NCBI GenBank assembly: GCA_002840985.1 | Contig: PHDM01000037.1 | Span: forward strand, 1-39,119 | Reading direction: 5' to 3' | DNA: 39,119 bases | DNA from: Bacteroidetes bacterium HGW-Bacteroidetes-17 | GTDB taxonomy: Bacteria > Bacteroidota > Bacteroidia > Bacteroidales > GCA-2711565 | Shown: piece by piece, positions 1 to 9,719 of the stretch | How positions within the stretch are numbered: the first letter of the stretch is position 1 | Layout of the letters: each line of letters begins with the position of its first letter | Notes under the pieces: generated by a model | What the model saw: only the letters and a program-made list of their open reading frames with translations | What the model was told of the DNA's origin: nothing | Database searches by the model: none | Position numbers and translations under genes: made by a program

Positions 1-1
1 C

Positions 2-1033
2 ACCATTATGACTCCAATGGATTCATTAAGATACTACAAATATTTTCTTCATTCGGGTTTAATGTCAGTTGAACCTGAAACCGGGCAGGTTAAGGCTTAT
101 GTTGGGGGGATTGATTATAATTCGTTTCAATATGACCATGTAACGATGGGTAAACGACAGGTAGGATCTACTTTCAAACCATTTCTGTATACCCTCGCCA
201 TGCAAGAAGGAGAACTTTTTCCTTGTAGTAAGATCCCTAATATCCAACCCATAATTCGATTACCTAATGGTAAGACCTGGGAACCAGACAATGATACTCC
301 CGAATTTAAAGGGCAGGAAATTACACTTAAATATGCCCTTGCAAATTCAAATAACTGGATCTCCGGACATTTAATTAGTATGTACTCACCACAAGCGGTG
401 ATTAAAATTGCCAGAAAAATGGGGGTAAAGAGTTATATTCCTGAAGTTTATTCAATCGCTCTTGGTAGTGCCGATTTAAAGCTTTCAGAAATGGTAGGCG
501 CCATGAATACTTTCGCAAGTAAAGGGGTTTATGTCGAACCTATTTTTGTGACTAAAATTGAGGATAAGAATGGTAATGTAATTGCAGATTTTGTCCCGAA
601 AAGAGAGGAAGCAATGAGTGAGGAAACCGCGTATTTGATGTTGGAGCTATTGAAAGGTGTTGTTGAGTCTGGTACTGGAACACGACTTAGATGGAAATAT
701 GGTTTTGAAAATACAATTGCCGGGAAAACGGGGACAACCAATAATCAATCAGATGGTTGGTTTATGGGTATCGTGCCTCAGCTTACAACAGGTATTTGGA
801 CCGGTTGTGAAGATCGGTCCGCACATTTTCGCACATTGACATTGGGACAAGGAGCAAATATGGCCCTACCAATCTGGGCATTGTATATGAAAAAAGTTTA
901 TAACGACCCAACATTGGGATATACAAAAAATGATTTTGAAAAGCCTATTCACGGCATGAACGTTGAGTTTGATTGTGATAAATTTAATGCAAAGAAAAAA
1001 GTGGGAAAGGGTATTGATGAAATGGATTTTTAA
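2..1033 (+). CDS. Penicillin-binding protein 1A-type transpeptidase, C-terminal part (5' end outside window)
   Basis: This is the transpeptidase half of a class A (bifunctional) penicillin-binding protein, which cross-links peptidoglycan on the periplasmic side of the inner membrane. The reading frame is open from the first bases, so the ATG at 8 is internal and the glycosyltransferase domain lies upstream of the window. All three active-site motifs of the family are visible in order: S-T-F-K with the acylated serine at nt 167-169, S-N-N at nt 347-355 and K-T-G-T from nt 725. The protein ends in a short basic, aspartate-containing tail. It is convergent with the small lipoprotein gene that follows. 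Assignment to the PBP1A family is secure; the exact paralogue is not. Confidence 0.93.
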   Translation, partial: TIMTPMDSLRYYKYFLHSGLMSVEPETGQVKAYVGGIDYNSFQYDHVTMGKRQVGSTFKPFLYTLAMQEGELFPCSKIPNIQPIIRLPNGKTWEPDNDTPEFKGQEITLKYALANSNNWISGHLISMYSPQAVIKIARKMGVKSYIPEVYSIALGSADLKLSEMVGAMNTFASKGVYVEPIFVTKIEDKNGNVIADFVPKREEAMSEETAYLMLELLKGVVESGTGTRLRWKYGFENTIAGKTGTTNNQSDGWFMGIVPQLTTGIWTGCEDRSAHFRTLTLGQGANMALPIWALYMKKVYNDPTLGYTKNDFEKPIHGMNVEFDCDKFNAKKKVGKGIDEMDF

Positions 1034-1087
1034 ACAATCAGTTCTTTGGGGTTCAATTAATTTTAGATCAAAAGGATTAATAGTATA

Positions 1088-1378
1088 TTAGCGCTTATTT
1101 CTTTTTCCAAAAATTCGTTGCCAAAAACTTGGTCTTTTTTTGAATCTGTTGTTATATTCAGATCGTTTTTTAGTGTTTTCCATTTGTGCTATAGTATAGG
1201 CCGATTGCCTTTCCATATGTTCTTTTTGCAATAATTGATAGGCTTCTTCCGATTCTTTAAGCTTGGCTTTTTCAGCTTTTTCGGCTTGTTTAACCTGACT
1301 AGGCCTCACTAAACTGCAAGATTGAAAAGAGAACATTACAAAAAAGAAAATCAAAAAAATAAATAGTTTTTTATACAT
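1088..1378 (-). CDS. Small coiled-coil lipoprotein, function unknown
   Basis: A 96-residue protein with a hydrophobic signal segment (residues 4-18) ending in a lipobox-like F-Q-S-C, so Cys21 is the probable lipidated residue. The rest is highly charged: a Lys/Glu/Gln-rich stretch at about residues 30-75 that should form a single helix or coiled coil, then a basic, aromatic C-terminus. I do not recognise a family. It stands alone between the convergent end of the penicillin-binding protein gene and a divergently transcribed second lipoprotein gene. A role at the cell envelope is inferred only from the signal peptide. Confidence 0.7.
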   Translation of the reverse strand: MYKKLFIFLIFFFVMFSFQSCSLVRPSQVKQAEKAEKAKLKESEEAYQLLQKEHMERQSAYTIAQMENTKKRSEYNNRFKKRPSFWQRIFGKRNKR

Positions 1379-1493
1379 TAAGACTTACATTTCATGATTA
1401 TTACTGTCTAAAGGTATAGATAATATTGGTAGCTGAAAGTTGTAATTAAAATAATAATTTTATAAACTCGTTCTAATATTCTATAGCATCATT

Positions 1494-1946
1494 ATGAAAA
1501 TGGGAAGCAGTCGAAATTTAATTTTGTTTTTCTTAACCATCCTTTTTCTGACTTGTAATTTAGGATGTGGCAAGGAAAATCCGGTGGATAAGCTTATTCC
1601 TTATGTTTTGGTTAACTTTTCAATAAATCCTAATGATATTAATTATAATAATTTAAACATACCCGGAAACTGGACTTATGTTTCTGGTGGGTATCGCGGT
1701 ATCATACTTTTTAATGCCGGATTTGGGGATTACAAGGCATATGAGAGAACCTCACCGGTTAATTTTCCAAATGATTTTGAGTGTCGGGTAAATGTTGATG
1801 AATCTGGATTAATAGCGGTCGATCATTGTAGTGCTTCTAAATTTAATTTATTGGATGGCTACCCCTTTGAAGGGCCGGCCACCCTTCCATTAAAGCAATA
1901 TCAAACTTATTTTGACGGACAATATCTTCATGTTTCCAACTTCTAA
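1494..1946 (+). CDS. Lipoprotein with degenerate Rieske-like domain
   Basis: A 150-residue protein with a signal peptide and lipobox-type cysteine (C-N-L-G-C, about residues 21-25), so it is probably membrane-anchored. The remainder follows the layout of the small Rieske-fold lipoproteins common in Bacteroidota: a beta strand with G-I-I-L-F-N, then A-Y-E-R-T-S-P, a strand with C-R-V, then D-H-C-S-A-S-K-F, then a D-G segment, G-P-A and a terminal L-H-V-S-N. In true Rieske proteins the two ligand loops are C-x-H and C-x2-H. Here they read C-R-V and C-S-A-S, so both histidines are missing and a [2Fe-2S] cluster is unlikely. An alternative start two codons downstream is possible. The fold call is from motif order, not a search. 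Confidence 0.72.
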   Translation: MKMGSSRNLILFFLTILFLTCNLGCGKENPVDKLIPYVLVNFSINPNDINYNNLNIPGNWTYVSGGYRGIILFNAGFGDYKAYERTSPVNFPNDFECRVNVDESGLIAVDHCSASKFNLLDGYPFEGPATLPLKQYQTYFDGQYLHVSNF

Positions 1947-1996
1947 TTCTTTTCAGAATTATATACTTGGATGTAATCATTATTCATCAGTCAAAT

Positions 1997-2024
1997 AAAA
2001 AAGGGCAGTTAAATATACTGCCCT
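1997..2024 (-). terminator. Rho-independent terminator of ahcY
   Basis: A perfect 8-bp stem (AGGGCAGT/ACTGCCCT) with a 7-nt loop is followed on the minus strand by six T residues. It lies about 22 nt past the ahcY stop codon. There is no T-run on the plus-strand side, so it belongs to ahcY rather than to the lipoprotein gene. Confidence 0.85.
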
Positions 2025-2045
2025 CCGTTATTATTCTCAAATATT

Positions 2046-3467
2046 TTAATATCTGTAATGATCAGCTTTATAAGGTCCATTTATTGGAACTCCCAGATAT
2101 GCTGCTTGTACTGAAGTTAATTTAGTCAATTTAACACCAATTTGCTCAAGGTGTAATCTGGCAACTTCTTCATCTAATTCTTTTGGTAAGCGATAAACAC
2201 CAACTTCATAATTGTTTTTCCAAAGTTCAATCTGCGCAAGTGTTTGGTTGCTAAATGAATTGCTCATAACAAATGAAGGATGCCCGGTTGCGCAACCCAA
2301 GTTCACCAAACGACCTTCTGCTAGCATATAAATACAATTTCCATTTTCGAAAGTGTATTTATCAACCTGAGGTTTGATATTGGTTTTAGCAACATTTTTC
2401 GCAGAATCAAGTTTCGAAACCTGAATTTCATTGTCAAAATGACCGATATTACAAACAATAGCCTGATCATTCATTTTTTGCATATGATCGAAGGTAATAA
2501 CATCTTTGTTCCCTGTAGTGGTGACGAAAATGTTTCCTTCAGGTAAAGCATCTTCAATCGTTGTTACCTGGAATCCTTCCATGGCAGCTTGTAAAGCACA
2601 AATTGGGTCAATTTCGGTAATGATAACCCTGGCACCGTATGATCTCATCGAATGAGCGCAACCTTTGCCAACATCACCATAACCCAACACAACAACTACT
2701 TTACCTGCAATCATGACGTCTGTGGCTCTTTTTATTCCATCGGCCAATGATTCACGACAACCATAAAGGTTATCAAATTTCGATTTTGTAACAGAATCGT
2801 TTACATTGATGGCAGGCACCAACAATTCGCCAGCTTCCATCATCTGATATAAACGATGAACGCCGGTAGTTGTTTCTTCCGAAACCCCTTTCCATTCAGC
2901 TGCTATTTTTGTCCATTTGCTTTGATCTTCAAGATAATTATCCTGGAGTAATTTATAGATTACAGCCTCTTCATTATTTTCAGGAACCTTTTTAAGCAAT
3001 TCAGGATTTTTTTCAATGGCCACACCTTTATGCAAAAGTAAGGTTGCATCACCTCCGTCATCAACGATCAATTGGGGACCCTTGCCGCCGGGAAAAGTAA
3101 CAGCCTGATTGGTGCACCACCAGTACTCGGTCAAGGTTTCACCCTTCCAAGCAAAAACCGGAACACCTGAAAGTGCAATGGCTGCTGCTGCATGATCTTG
3201 AGTTGAGAAAATATTGCAACTGGCCCATCTTACGTTTGCGCCTAATTCAACTAGCGTTTCAATAAGCACGGCAGTTTGAATGGTCATATGCAATGAACCT
3301 GTAATCCGAACGTCTTTAAGTGGTTTTTCAGCCGAATATTTTCTTCTGATCGACATCAAACCTGGCATTTCTTTTTCGGCTATTTCAATTTCTTTTCTTC
3401 CAAATTCAGCCAATTTTATATCAGCTACTTTATAATCTGTTTTTGTTTCTATCATTTTATTAATCAT
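2046..3467 (-). CDS. ahcY: Adenosylhomocysteinase
   Basis: Cytosolic NAD-dependent hydrolysis of S-adenosylhomocysteine to adenosine and homocysteine, which relieves product inhibition of methyltransferases. The 473 residues match the long bacterial form. Visible signatures are S-L-H-M-T-I-Q-T near the N-terminus, V-D-D-G-G-D, the dinucleotide-binding [24 protein letters not shown] and the C-terminal K-A-D-H-Y-R-Y that reaches into the neighbouring subunit. Two in-frame ATGs (3467 and 3455) are equally plausible starts; neither has a clear Shine-Dalgarno sequence. The gene has its own promoter and terminator, so it is monocistronic. It sits beside metH and metF, which use its product homocysteine. 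Confidence 0.97.
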   Translation of the reverse strand: MINKMIETKTDYKVADIKLAEFGRKEIEIAEKEMPGLMSIRRKYSAEKPLKDVRITGSLHMTIQTAVLIETLVELGANVRWASCNIFSTQDHAAAAIALSGVPVFAWKGETLTEYWWCTNQAVTFPGGKGPQLIVDDGGDATLLLHKGVAIEKNPELLKKVPENNEEAVIYKLLQDNYLEDQSKWTKIAAEWKGVSEETTTGVHRLYQMMEAGELLVPAINVNDSVTKSKFDNLYGCRESLADGIKRATDVMIAGKVVVVLGYGDVGKGCAHSMRSYGARVIITEIDPICALQAAMEGFQVTTIEDALPEGNIFVTTTGNKDVITFDHMQKMNDQAIVCNIGHFDNEIQVSKLDSAKNVAKTNIKPQVDKYTFENGNCIYMLAEGRLVNLGCATGHPSFVMSNSFSNQTLAQIELWKNNYEVGVYRLPKELDEEVARLHLEQIGVKLTKLTSVQAAYLGVPINGPYKADHYRY

Positions 3468-3483
3468 TAATTTAATTCTTCAA

Positions 3484-3514
3484 TTTGCGTCAGCAAAATT
3501 AATCAATATCTTTG
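3484..3514 (+). promoter_or_regulatory. Phosphopantetheinyl transferase promoter (Bacteroidota -33/-7 type)
   Basis: TTTG (3484-3487), a 19-bp spacer and TATCTTTG (3507-3514) match the consensus exactly. This promoter shares most of its bases with the ahcY promoter on the other strand. Transcription should start near 3520, about 50 nt before the chosen ATG at 3570. Confidence 0.75.
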
Positions 3515-3524
3515 GAAGATCAAA
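3494..3524 (-). promoter_or_regulatory. ahcY promoter (Bacteroidota -33/-7 type)
   Basis: On the minus strand TTTG (3524-3521), a 19-bp spacer and TAATTTTG (3501-3494) match the phylum consensus TTTG-N19-TAnnTTTG exactly. The predicted start near 3488 leaves a leader of only 20-35 nt before ahcY. Confidence 0.75.
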
Positions 3525-3569
3525 AGGAGATTGTCCTCTTATTTCAATACGTTAATTAGATTCAAAAGT

Positions 3570-4217
3570 ATGCCTCTTGTTTTCAATAGTGAAATAGAAA
3601 ATCGTAAAGCTAAACTGGGAATTTGGGAAATCCAAGAATCAGTTGATTTCTTACTAGAATGTACTAACCTGACTTTAAATGAAAAAATGGTTTTTGATAC
3701 CATGCGGAACGAAAATCGTAGAAAGCAATGGTTGGCAAGCAGAATTATTTTGGATAAATTATCAGAAAAGAACAAGCTGTCAATCTTTTACGAAAATAAC
3801 GGACAACCATTCATTAGTGATGGGATTCATCAAATTTCTATTTCTCATACCTCAAAGTTCGTTGCCGTAATCTTAAGTCGTCATATGAAAGTTGGGATTG
3901 ATATTGAAGGGATACATCCCAGAATCCTGAAAATCAGACACAAATTCGTTTCACCAAGTGAAAGTGATTTCCTTTTAGATGATGAAAATTTATTGGAAAG
4001 TTTATTCATAATCTGGTCGGCAAAAGAGGCCATTTTTAAAATGTATGGTAAAGGGAATATAGATTTTCGAAAAAATATACATGTAAAACCGTTTAGTATT
4101 CAGGCGAATGGAGTAATTCAAAGTATGTTTTCAAACGAAGCCTTTTCACAAGATTATAACCTGAAGTATAGAAAAATAGAGGACCATATACTTGTGTATG
4201 TGACCTCTGCTATTTAA
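3570..4217 (+). CDS. 4'-phosphopantetheinyl transferase superfamily protein
   Basis: Transfers the phosphopantetheine arm of coenzyme A to a serine of an acyl or peptidyl carrier protein. The family motifs are visible: S-I-S-H-T, then V-G-I-D-I-E-G (Mg2+-binding acidic residues), then W-S-A-K-E-A-I-F-K. The 215 residues fit the Sfp-like group, which acts on secondary-metabolite or fatty-acid carrier proteins, rather than the short AcpS group. I chose the ATG at 3570 (M-P-L-V-F-N) because related Bacteroidota proteins begin this way. An in-frame TTG at 3531 would add 13 residues, and its purine-rich AAGGAG lies too close to it. No carrier protein is encoded nearby, so the substrate is unknown. 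Confidence 0.88.
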   Translation: MPLVFNSEIENRKAKLGIWEIQESVDFLLECTNLTLNEKMVFDTMRNENRRKQWLASRIILDKLSEKNKLSIFYENNGQPFISDGIHQISISHTSKFVAVILSRHMKVGIDIEGIHPRILKIRHKFVSPSESDFLLDDENLLESLFIIWSAKEAIFKMYGKGNIDFRKNIHVKPFSIQANGVIQSMFSNEAFSQDYNLKYRKIEDHILVYVTSAI

Positions 4218-4233
4218 AATTGTTTCAAATAAA

Positions 4234-4265
4234 TTTGTATTTTATTTCCAAGTGCCATACATTTG
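4234..4265 (+). promoter_or_regulatory. metH-metF promoter
   Basis: TTTG (4234-4237), a 20-bp spacer and TACATTTG (4258-4265) fit the Bacteroidota promoter consensus. Initiation near 4271 places the start about 25 nt upstream of the riboswitch P1 helix. Confidence 0.72.
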
Positions 4266-4295
4266 CTTCATATTCAAATCATCCTTTCAGTAAAG

Positions 4296-4417
4296 GTGTT
4301 TGATTTATAGAGAAGAGGGGAGAGATTAGGCTCTGCGAACCTCTAGCAACCATCCCGTCATACGGGAAAAGGTGCTACAACCTAATCCGCCGAAGGCGGA
4401 TAATGATAAGTAAACAC
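4296..4417 (+). promoter_or_regulatory. SAM-I (S-box) riboswitch upstream of metH
   Basis: The S-box architecture can be drawn by hand. P1 pairs GTGTTT and ATTTAT (4296-4308) with ATAAGTAAACAC (4406-4417). P2 carries GAG/CTC flanking the loop ATTAGG (4325-4330), followed by GCGAAC and the invariant GCAACC (4346-4351). P3 is capped by CCCGT-CAT-ACGGG (4354-4366), then AAGGTGCTA. CCTAAT (4381-4386) is the exact complement of the P2 loop and gives the expected pseudoknot. P4 is TCCGCC-GAA-GGCGGA (4386-4400). About 118 nt separate P1 from the metH ATG, with no clear U-tract terminator; the control mechanism is therefore open and may act on translation. Confidence 0.88.
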
Positions 4418-4535
4418 GAAAATTATGAACAAACGAATGCACATTATTTTTTAATCACTTTTTGTGATATTTATTAATTCTATTGCTTTATGCAATGGAA
4501 ATCGTGTGTGTTTATCTAATACTTAATAATTTCAA

Positions 4536-7500
4536 ATGAAAGTACAAAAAAATATATTTAAAGAAATTAAGGAAAGGATTCTTGTTCTGGATGGTGCTAT
4601 GGGTACCATGATACAGAGTTATAAGTTGACCGAAATTGATTTTAGAGGTGAACGATTCAAGAATCATCCATCTGATTTAAAAGGGAATAATGACCTCCTG
4701 AATTTGACACAACCCCAAATCATCAAAGAAATCCATGAACAATATCTTGAAGCAGGCGCTGATATTATTGAAACCAATACTTTTAATGCCAATGCAATTT
4801 CGATGGCTGATTATCAGATGGAAGGATTAGCCAAGGAAATAAATATTGCAGCTGCAAAAATTGCTTGTGAGGCGGCCAATAAATTTACCAACTTAAATCC
4901 TGGAAAACCACGATTTGTTGCGGGAGCTATTGGCCCAACCAATAAAACTGCATCGATGTCGCCAAAGGTTGAGGATCCGGGTTATCGGGCTGTTAGTTTT
5001 GATGATTTAGTAGCGATTTATTATGAACAAGCAAGTGGACTGCTGGAAGGTGGGGTTGATATATTTTTGGTAGAAACCATCTTTGATACTTTAAATGCCA
5101 AGGCTGCAATTTATGCGATTGAGAAGTTGTTGAAAGAAAAGAATATTAGAATTCCTGTCATGATTTCTGGGACAATTACGGATGCAAGTGGACGCACGCT
5201 ATCGGGCCAAACAGTTGAAGCATTTATGCATTCAGTTTCTCACATTGATTTGCTTAGTATTGGATTAAATTGTGCATTGGGAGCAAAGGAGTTACGTCCT
5301 TATTTAGCTGAATTGGCTGCAAAATCACCGTCTTTCATTAGTGCCCATCCAAATGCCGGCTTGCCAAACCAGTTTGGAGAATACGATGAGACACCTGAAA
5401 TGATGGCTGTTCATATTAAAGATTTTTTGGATAATCAATTCGTAAATATTATTGGTGGTTGTTGCGGTACGACTCCTGAACATATTAAAGCCATCGTTGC
5501 AGTCGCCGAAAAAGCTTCAGTTCATCGTCCGGTTGTAAAATTTCCGCAGCTTCATCTAAGCGGGTTAGAGCCATTAAAGATATATAAGGAAAGTAATTTT
5601 ATCAATATTGGCGAACGAACAAACGTCAGTGGTTCCATAAAGTTTGCAAGACTTATTAGAGAAAAAAAATACGAGGAAGCACTATCTGTAGCTCGAGATA
5701 TGGTTGAAGGAGGTGCACAGGTTTTAGATGTAAGTATGGATGATGCCATGTTGGATGCGGAAACTGAAATGACCAAATTCTTACATTTATTAGCATCAGA
5801 ACCGGACATTGCCAGATTGCCGGTCATGATTGATTCCTCGAAATGGACCGTAATTGAAGCCGGTTTGAAATGTGTACAAGGCAAAGCCATTGTTAATTCA
5901 ATAAGCTTAAAAGAGGGTGAACAAGCCTTCATCGATCACGCAACAACTATCAGAATGTACGGTGCTGCCGTGGTCGTAATGGCCTTTGATGAAAACGGAC
6001 AGGCAGCCAATTATGAGCAAAAAATAGCTATTTGTCAACGTGCTTATAATATTCTTACACAGCAGGTTAATTTCCCACCTGAAGATATCATCTTCGATCC
6101 CAATATATTAACAATCGGAACTGGTATTGACGAACACAATAATTACGCAGTTGATTTCATCAAGGCAACTCAATGGATTAAGGAAAATCTTCCTTATGCA
6201 AAAGTAAGCGGTGGAGTTAGTAATTTATCTTTCTCATTCAGAGGGAACAATGTAATTCGTGAGGCAATGAATTCCGCTTTTTTATATCATGCCATTAAAG
6301 CAGGATTGGATATGGGGATCGTAAATCCTGGGATGCTTCAAATTTATGATGACATTCCAGCCGAACTATTAAAACTAATTGAAGACGTGATTCTTAACCG
6401 CAGAAAGGATGCCACTGAACGGTTGGTTGCCTATGCTGATCAAGTGGGAGAAAAGGAAAATATAGCTGTAAAAACGGATGCATGGCGGAACGAAAGTGTT
6501 CAGGAACGATTAAAACATGCGCTAGTCAAAGGAATTGTTGATTTTATCGAAACGGATGTTGAGGAAGCCAGGCTTTTGTATCCCAGGGCTTTGGAAGTCA
6601 TTGAAGGACCATTAATGGATGGAATGAACGTGGTAGGCGATTTATTTGGTTCCGGTAAAATGTTTCTTCCACAGGTCGTAAAAAGTGCCCGTGTGATGAA
6701 AAAGGGTGTTGCCAAACTTCTTCCATACATTGAGCAAGAGAAAGAAGCGAATACTGAAAGTATTGCTCAGTCAAAAATTTTAATGGCTACTGTAAAAGGT
6801 GATGTACACGATATTGGGAAAAACATTGTTGGAGTGGTACTTGCTTGTAACAATTATGAGGTCATTGACTTGGGAGTGATGGTTCCGGCTTCAAAAATAT
6901 TGCAAACAGCAATTGACGAAAAGGTCGATATCATTGGGCTGAGTGGATTAATTACACCTTCACTTGAGGAAATGGTAGATGTAGCTGCCGAAATGGAACG
7001 GCAAGGCTTCAAAATTCCTTTATTGATTGGAGGTGCTACAACTTCAAAAATTCACACAGCAGTAAAAATAGCACCTAAGTATTCATTTCCGGTTATTCAT
7101 GTGAGGGACGCGTCAAAAGCTGTGACTGTAGCATCCAGTTTATTGTCGGTCGAACATCATGAAGCATTTCATAAGGAAATAAAGGAAGAGTATTTTGAGC
7201 TTGTAAGAAAGCATAACAATAAGAAGGAAGAAGAAACGATTGATTTTGAATCAGCAAAGAAAAATAAACTGCGCCTGAACTGGGATCAATATCCAGTTCT
7301 AAAACCCAATATGCTTGGGGCTAAAGTTTTTAAAAACTTCGATTTAAGAGAAATCAGAAAGTACATTGATTGGACCTTCTTTTTCCATGCCTGGAAAATA
7401 AATGGGAAATATCCTCAAATATTTGTAGATCCCATCAAGGGAAGTGAAGCAAAAAAGGTGTTTGATGATGCCCAGGTACTTCTGGATAAGATCATAGAAA

Positions 7501-8213
7501 ATAAGATGTTGGAGGCTGAAGGTGTCATTGGATTTTATCCCTGTAACTCAGTTGGAGAAGATGTCGAGATTTATTCGGACGAGCATCGTTCTAAAACCAT
7601 AAATCATCTTAGATTCTTAAGAAACCAACAGCTAAAAGCAGAGGGCTATTCAAATTTATCGCTGGCTGATTTTATTCGACCAAAAGAAGATGGAGTTGTT
7701 GACTATATTGGTGGATTTGCAGTTACTTGCGGTATCGGAATCGAAAAATGGGTAAAGCAGTACGAAGAAGATTTGGATGATTACAGTGCCATTATGTTGA
7801 AAATTTTAGCTGATCGGCTTGCAGAAGCTTTCGCAGAACTCATGCATGAAGAGGTCAGAAAGCATGAATGGGCTTATGTTCCTGATGAATCTTTGAACAT
7901 TAAGGAATTATTGAAAGAAGCGTATCAAGGTATTCGTCCTGCTCCGGGTTATCCAGCTTGTCCGGAGCATTCTGAGAAGAAAACACTTTTCAATTTATTG
8001 GATGTAGATAGGCTTATTTCTATTTCACTAACTGAAAATTTCTCCATGTATCCAGCAGCGTCGGTAAGTGGGTATTATTTTTCACATCCTGAATCCCAGT
8101 ATTTTAATGTGGGTAGGATCGGAAAAGACCAGATTATTGATTATGCCAGAAGAAAAGATTTTAGTATTGAAGAAACTGAACGTTTATTGAATTCGAATTT
8201 AAATTATAAATAA
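4536..8213 (+). CDS. metH: Cobalamin-dependent methionine synthase
   Basis: Transfers the methyl group of 5-methyltetrahydrofolate through cob(I)alamin to homocysteine. At 1225 residues it is a full-length four-module enzyme. Residues 1-325 form the homocysteine domain, with the zinc-binding G-G-C-C-G-T-T-P. Residues about 345-610 form the pterin-binding domain ([11 protein letters not shown]). A cap domain follows (about 645-740), then the B12 domain with D756-x-H758-x-x-G761, where the histidine is the lower cobalt ligand. Residues about 900-1220 form the SAM-dependent reactivation domain, with R-P-A-P-G-Y. The gene lies behind an S-box riboswitch and is 6 nt ahead of metF, so the two are very probably cotranscribed. 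Confidence 0.98.
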   Translation: MKVQKNIFKEIKERILVLDGAMGTMIQSYKLTEIDFRGERFKNHPSDLKGNNDLLNLTQPQIIKEIHEQYLEAGADIIETNTFNANAISMADYQMEGLAKEINIAAAKIACEAANKFTNLNPGKPRFVAGAIGPTNKTASMSPKVEDPGYRAVSFDDLVAIYYEQASGLLEGGVDIFLVETIFDTLNAKAAIYAIEKLLKEKNIRIPVMISGTITDASGRTLSGQTVEAFMHSVSHIDLLSIGLNCALGAKELRPYLAELAAKSPSFISAHPNAGLPNQFGEYDETPEMMAVHIKDFLDNQFVNIIGGCCGTTPEHIKAIVAVAEKASVHRPVVKFPQLHLSGLEPLKIYKESNFINIGERTNVSGSIKFARLIREKKYEEALSVARDMVEGGAQVLDVSMDDAMLDAETEMTKFLHLLASEPDIARLPVMIDSSKWTVIEAGLKCVQGKAIVNSISLKEGEQAFIDHATTIRMYGAAVVVMAFDENGQAANYEQKIAICQRAYNILTQQVNFPPEDIIFDPNILTIGTGIDEHNNYAVDFIKATQWIKENLPYAKVSGGVSNLSFSFRGNNVIREAMNSAFLYHAIKAGLDMGIVNPGMLQIYDDIPAELLKLIEDVILNRRKDATERLVAYADQVGEKENIAVKTDAWRNESVQERLKHALVKGIVDFIETDVEEARLLYPRALEVIEGPLMDGMNVVGDLFGSGKMFLPQVVKSARVMKKGVAKLLPYIEQEKEANTESIAQSKILMATVKGDVHDIGKNIVGVVLACNNYEVIDLGVMVPASKILQTAIDEKVDIIGLSGLITPSLEEMVDVAAEMERQGFKIPLLIGGATTSKIHTAVKIAPKYSFPVIHVRDASKAVTVASSLLSVEHHEAFHKEIKEEYFELVRKHNNKKEEETIDFESAKKNKLRLNWDQYPVLKPNMLGAKVFKNFDLREIRKYIDWTFFFHAWKINGKYPQIFVDPIKGSEAKKVFDDAQVLLDKIIENKMLEAEGVIGFYPCNSVGEDVEIYSDEHRSKTINHLRFLRNQQLKAEGYSNLSLADFIRPKEDGVVDYIGGFAVTCGIGIEKWVKQYEEDLDDYSAIMLKILADRLAEAFAELMHEEVRKHEWAYVPDESLNIKELLKEAYQGIRPAPGYPACPEHSEKKTLFNLLDVDRLISISLTENFSMYPAASVSGYYFSHPESQYFNVGRIGKDQIIDYARRKDFSIEETERLLNSNLNYK

Positions 8214-8219
8214 AAGCAC

Positions 8220-9176
8220 ATGAAGGTTATTGAACATTTTAAAAAAGCAGAAAGTCCATTTTTCTCCTTTGAATTACTCCCACCTTTAAAAGGTCATAAT
8301 ATTGATTCAATTTATAATACCATTGATAATTTAATGGAGTTTAATCCGCTAAATATCAATATTACATACCATCAAGAGGAAACAATTTACAAAAAACATC
8401 CCGGGGGACTTTTGGAAAGAAAGACAGTACGCAAACGTCCTGGAACAGTTGCAATTTCAGCGGCAATAAAGTATAAATATCCTTCAGTTCATGTAGTACC
8501 GCATATCATTTGTGGGGGTTTTACAAAAGATGCTACGGAATATGCTTTGATAGATCTGCATTTTTTAGGGATCAAGGATTTGTTGGTTTTAAGGGGTGAC
8601 CCATTAAAAGGACAAAAGTATTTTCAAGCTGAAGAAGACGGGCATGCCAATGCATCAGAATTGGTTGAACAAATCATCAATATGAATCAGGGAAAATATC
8701 TGGATGAACACTTAGAGAATAAAACAACAACTGATTTTTCTATTGGCGTAGCCGGGTATCCTGAAAAGCATTTAGAAGCGCCAAATATGGAATATGATTT
8801 AGCTTATTTAAAGAAAAAAGTAGATGCAGGTGCCGATTATATTGTCACTCAAATGTTTTATGATAATCAAAAGTATTTTGATTTCGTAAAAGGATGCCGT
8901 AATATTGGGATTAATGTACCAATTATTCCTGGACTTAAGCCAATTTCAACACTTAAAGATATTTCATTGCTTCCAAAAGTGTTTAGTATTGATATTCCTG
9001 ATGAACTTGTAAAAGAGCTTGGCAGATGCAAAACCGACAAAGAGGCTTTCCAGGTAGGAATCGAATGGGGCATAGAACAATCAAAGGAATTGAAAAATTT
9101 TGGAGTGCCAGCCATTCATTATTTTACCATTGGTATTTCGGATAATATAAAAGCTATAGCAAAAGAGATTTTCTAA
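8220..9176 (+). CDS. metF: Methylenetetrahydrofolate reductase
   Basis: FAD-dependent reduction of 5,10-methylenetetrahydrofolate to 5-methyltetrahydrofolate, the methyl donor for the MetH reaction. The 318 residues fit the short bacterial form without the eukaryotic regulatory domain. Recognisable segments are F-S-F-E-L-L-P-P near the start (the conserved Glu is retained), P-H-I-I-C-G-G, L-R-G-D-P and the V-T-Q-M-F-Y-D strand of the TIM barrel. It starts 6 nt after the metH stop codon and shares its promoter and SAM riboswitch. No terminator is obvious in the 62 nt before the hydrogenase maturation gene, so read-through is possible. Confidence 0.96.
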   Translation: MKVIEHFKKAESPFFSFELLPPLKGHNIDSIYNTIDNLMEFNPLNINITYHQEETIYKKHPGGLLERKTVRKRPGTVAISAAIKYKYPSVHVVPHIICGGFTKDATEYALIDLHFLGIKDLLVLRGDPLKGQKYFQAEEDGHANASELVEQIINMNQGKYLDEHLENKTTTDFSIGVAGYPEKHLEAPNMEYDLAYLKKKVDAGADYIVTQMFYDNQKYFDFVKGCRNIGINVPIIPGLKPISTLKDISLLPKVFSIDIPDELVKELGRCKTDKEAFQVGIEWGIEQSKELKNFGVPAIHYFTIGISDNIKAIAKEIF

Positions 9177-9238
9177 TTTAAAAATAGTTTGAATTGATTT
9201 TATTCATAAAATTGCGAGGTAATTAAAAGTATTCAATC

Positions 9239-9718
9239 TTGGAAAAATCAAATCAGGCTGAAAATAAGATATTAATTCTTGGGGTTGGAAATCTAATCCT
9301 GGGCGATGAAGGCATTGGAATTCATGCCATTAAATATTTAGAGGGCCAGGATCTTGGAAAAAATATTGATTTATTAGATGGTGGGACAGGTGGTTTTCAT
9401 ATGCTTTCTGTGATGGAGGACTATAAAACCCTGATTATGATTGATGCCACCATTGATTCTAAAGAGGAAGGTAGTATTTCCTTAATTGAACCAAAGTTTG
9501 CTTCAGACTTTCCCAAAGCACTAAGTTCACACGATATTGGATTAAGAGATTTAGTTGAAACGGCAACACTTTTGGGTCATATGCCTAAAATTTATCTTAT
9601 TACTGTTTCTGTGAAAGATATTAGTGAAGTGCGGATGACTTTATCAGAAAATGTAAAGAAATCATTACCCGAAGTAGCACAACTTGTAAAATCAATTTTA
9701 GCAAAGATTAATGAGTAG
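9239..9718 (+). CDS. hyaD: [NiFe] hydrogenase maturation protease (HyaD/HupD family)
   Basis: An endopeptidase that removes the C-terminal extension of the hydrogenase large subunit after nickel insertion. The family signature G-V-G-N-L-x-L-G-D-E-G-I-G is at the N-terminus, with Glu and Asp positions that contact nickel. A D-G-G-T-G-G-F segment and a central S-S-H-D motif follow, the latter carrying the expected metal-ligand histidine. The start must be the TTG at 9239: the frame has a stop codon at 9224-9226 and no ATG before the conserved N-terminal strand. Its likely substrate is encoded at 12988-14635, whose predicted C-terminus still carries a 15-residue extension after D-P-C-x-x-C-x-x-H. 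The stop codon is 1 nt from the stop of convergent hypA. Confidence 0.92.
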   Translation: MEKSNQAENKILILGVGNLILGDEGIGIHAIKYLEGQDLGKNIDLLDGGTGGFHMLSVMEDYKTLIMIDATIDSKEEGSISLIEPKFASDFPKALSSHDIGLRDLVETATLLGHMPKIYLITVSVKDISEVRMTLSENVKKSLPEVAQLVKSILAKINE

Positions 9719-9719
9719 A

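Noticed and set aside
3531-3569. In-frame TTG start for the phosphopantetheinyl transferase
   Set aside because: The purine-rich AAGGAG lies immediately next to the TTG, too close to act as a ribosome-binding site, and relatives begin at the M-P-L now placed at 3570.
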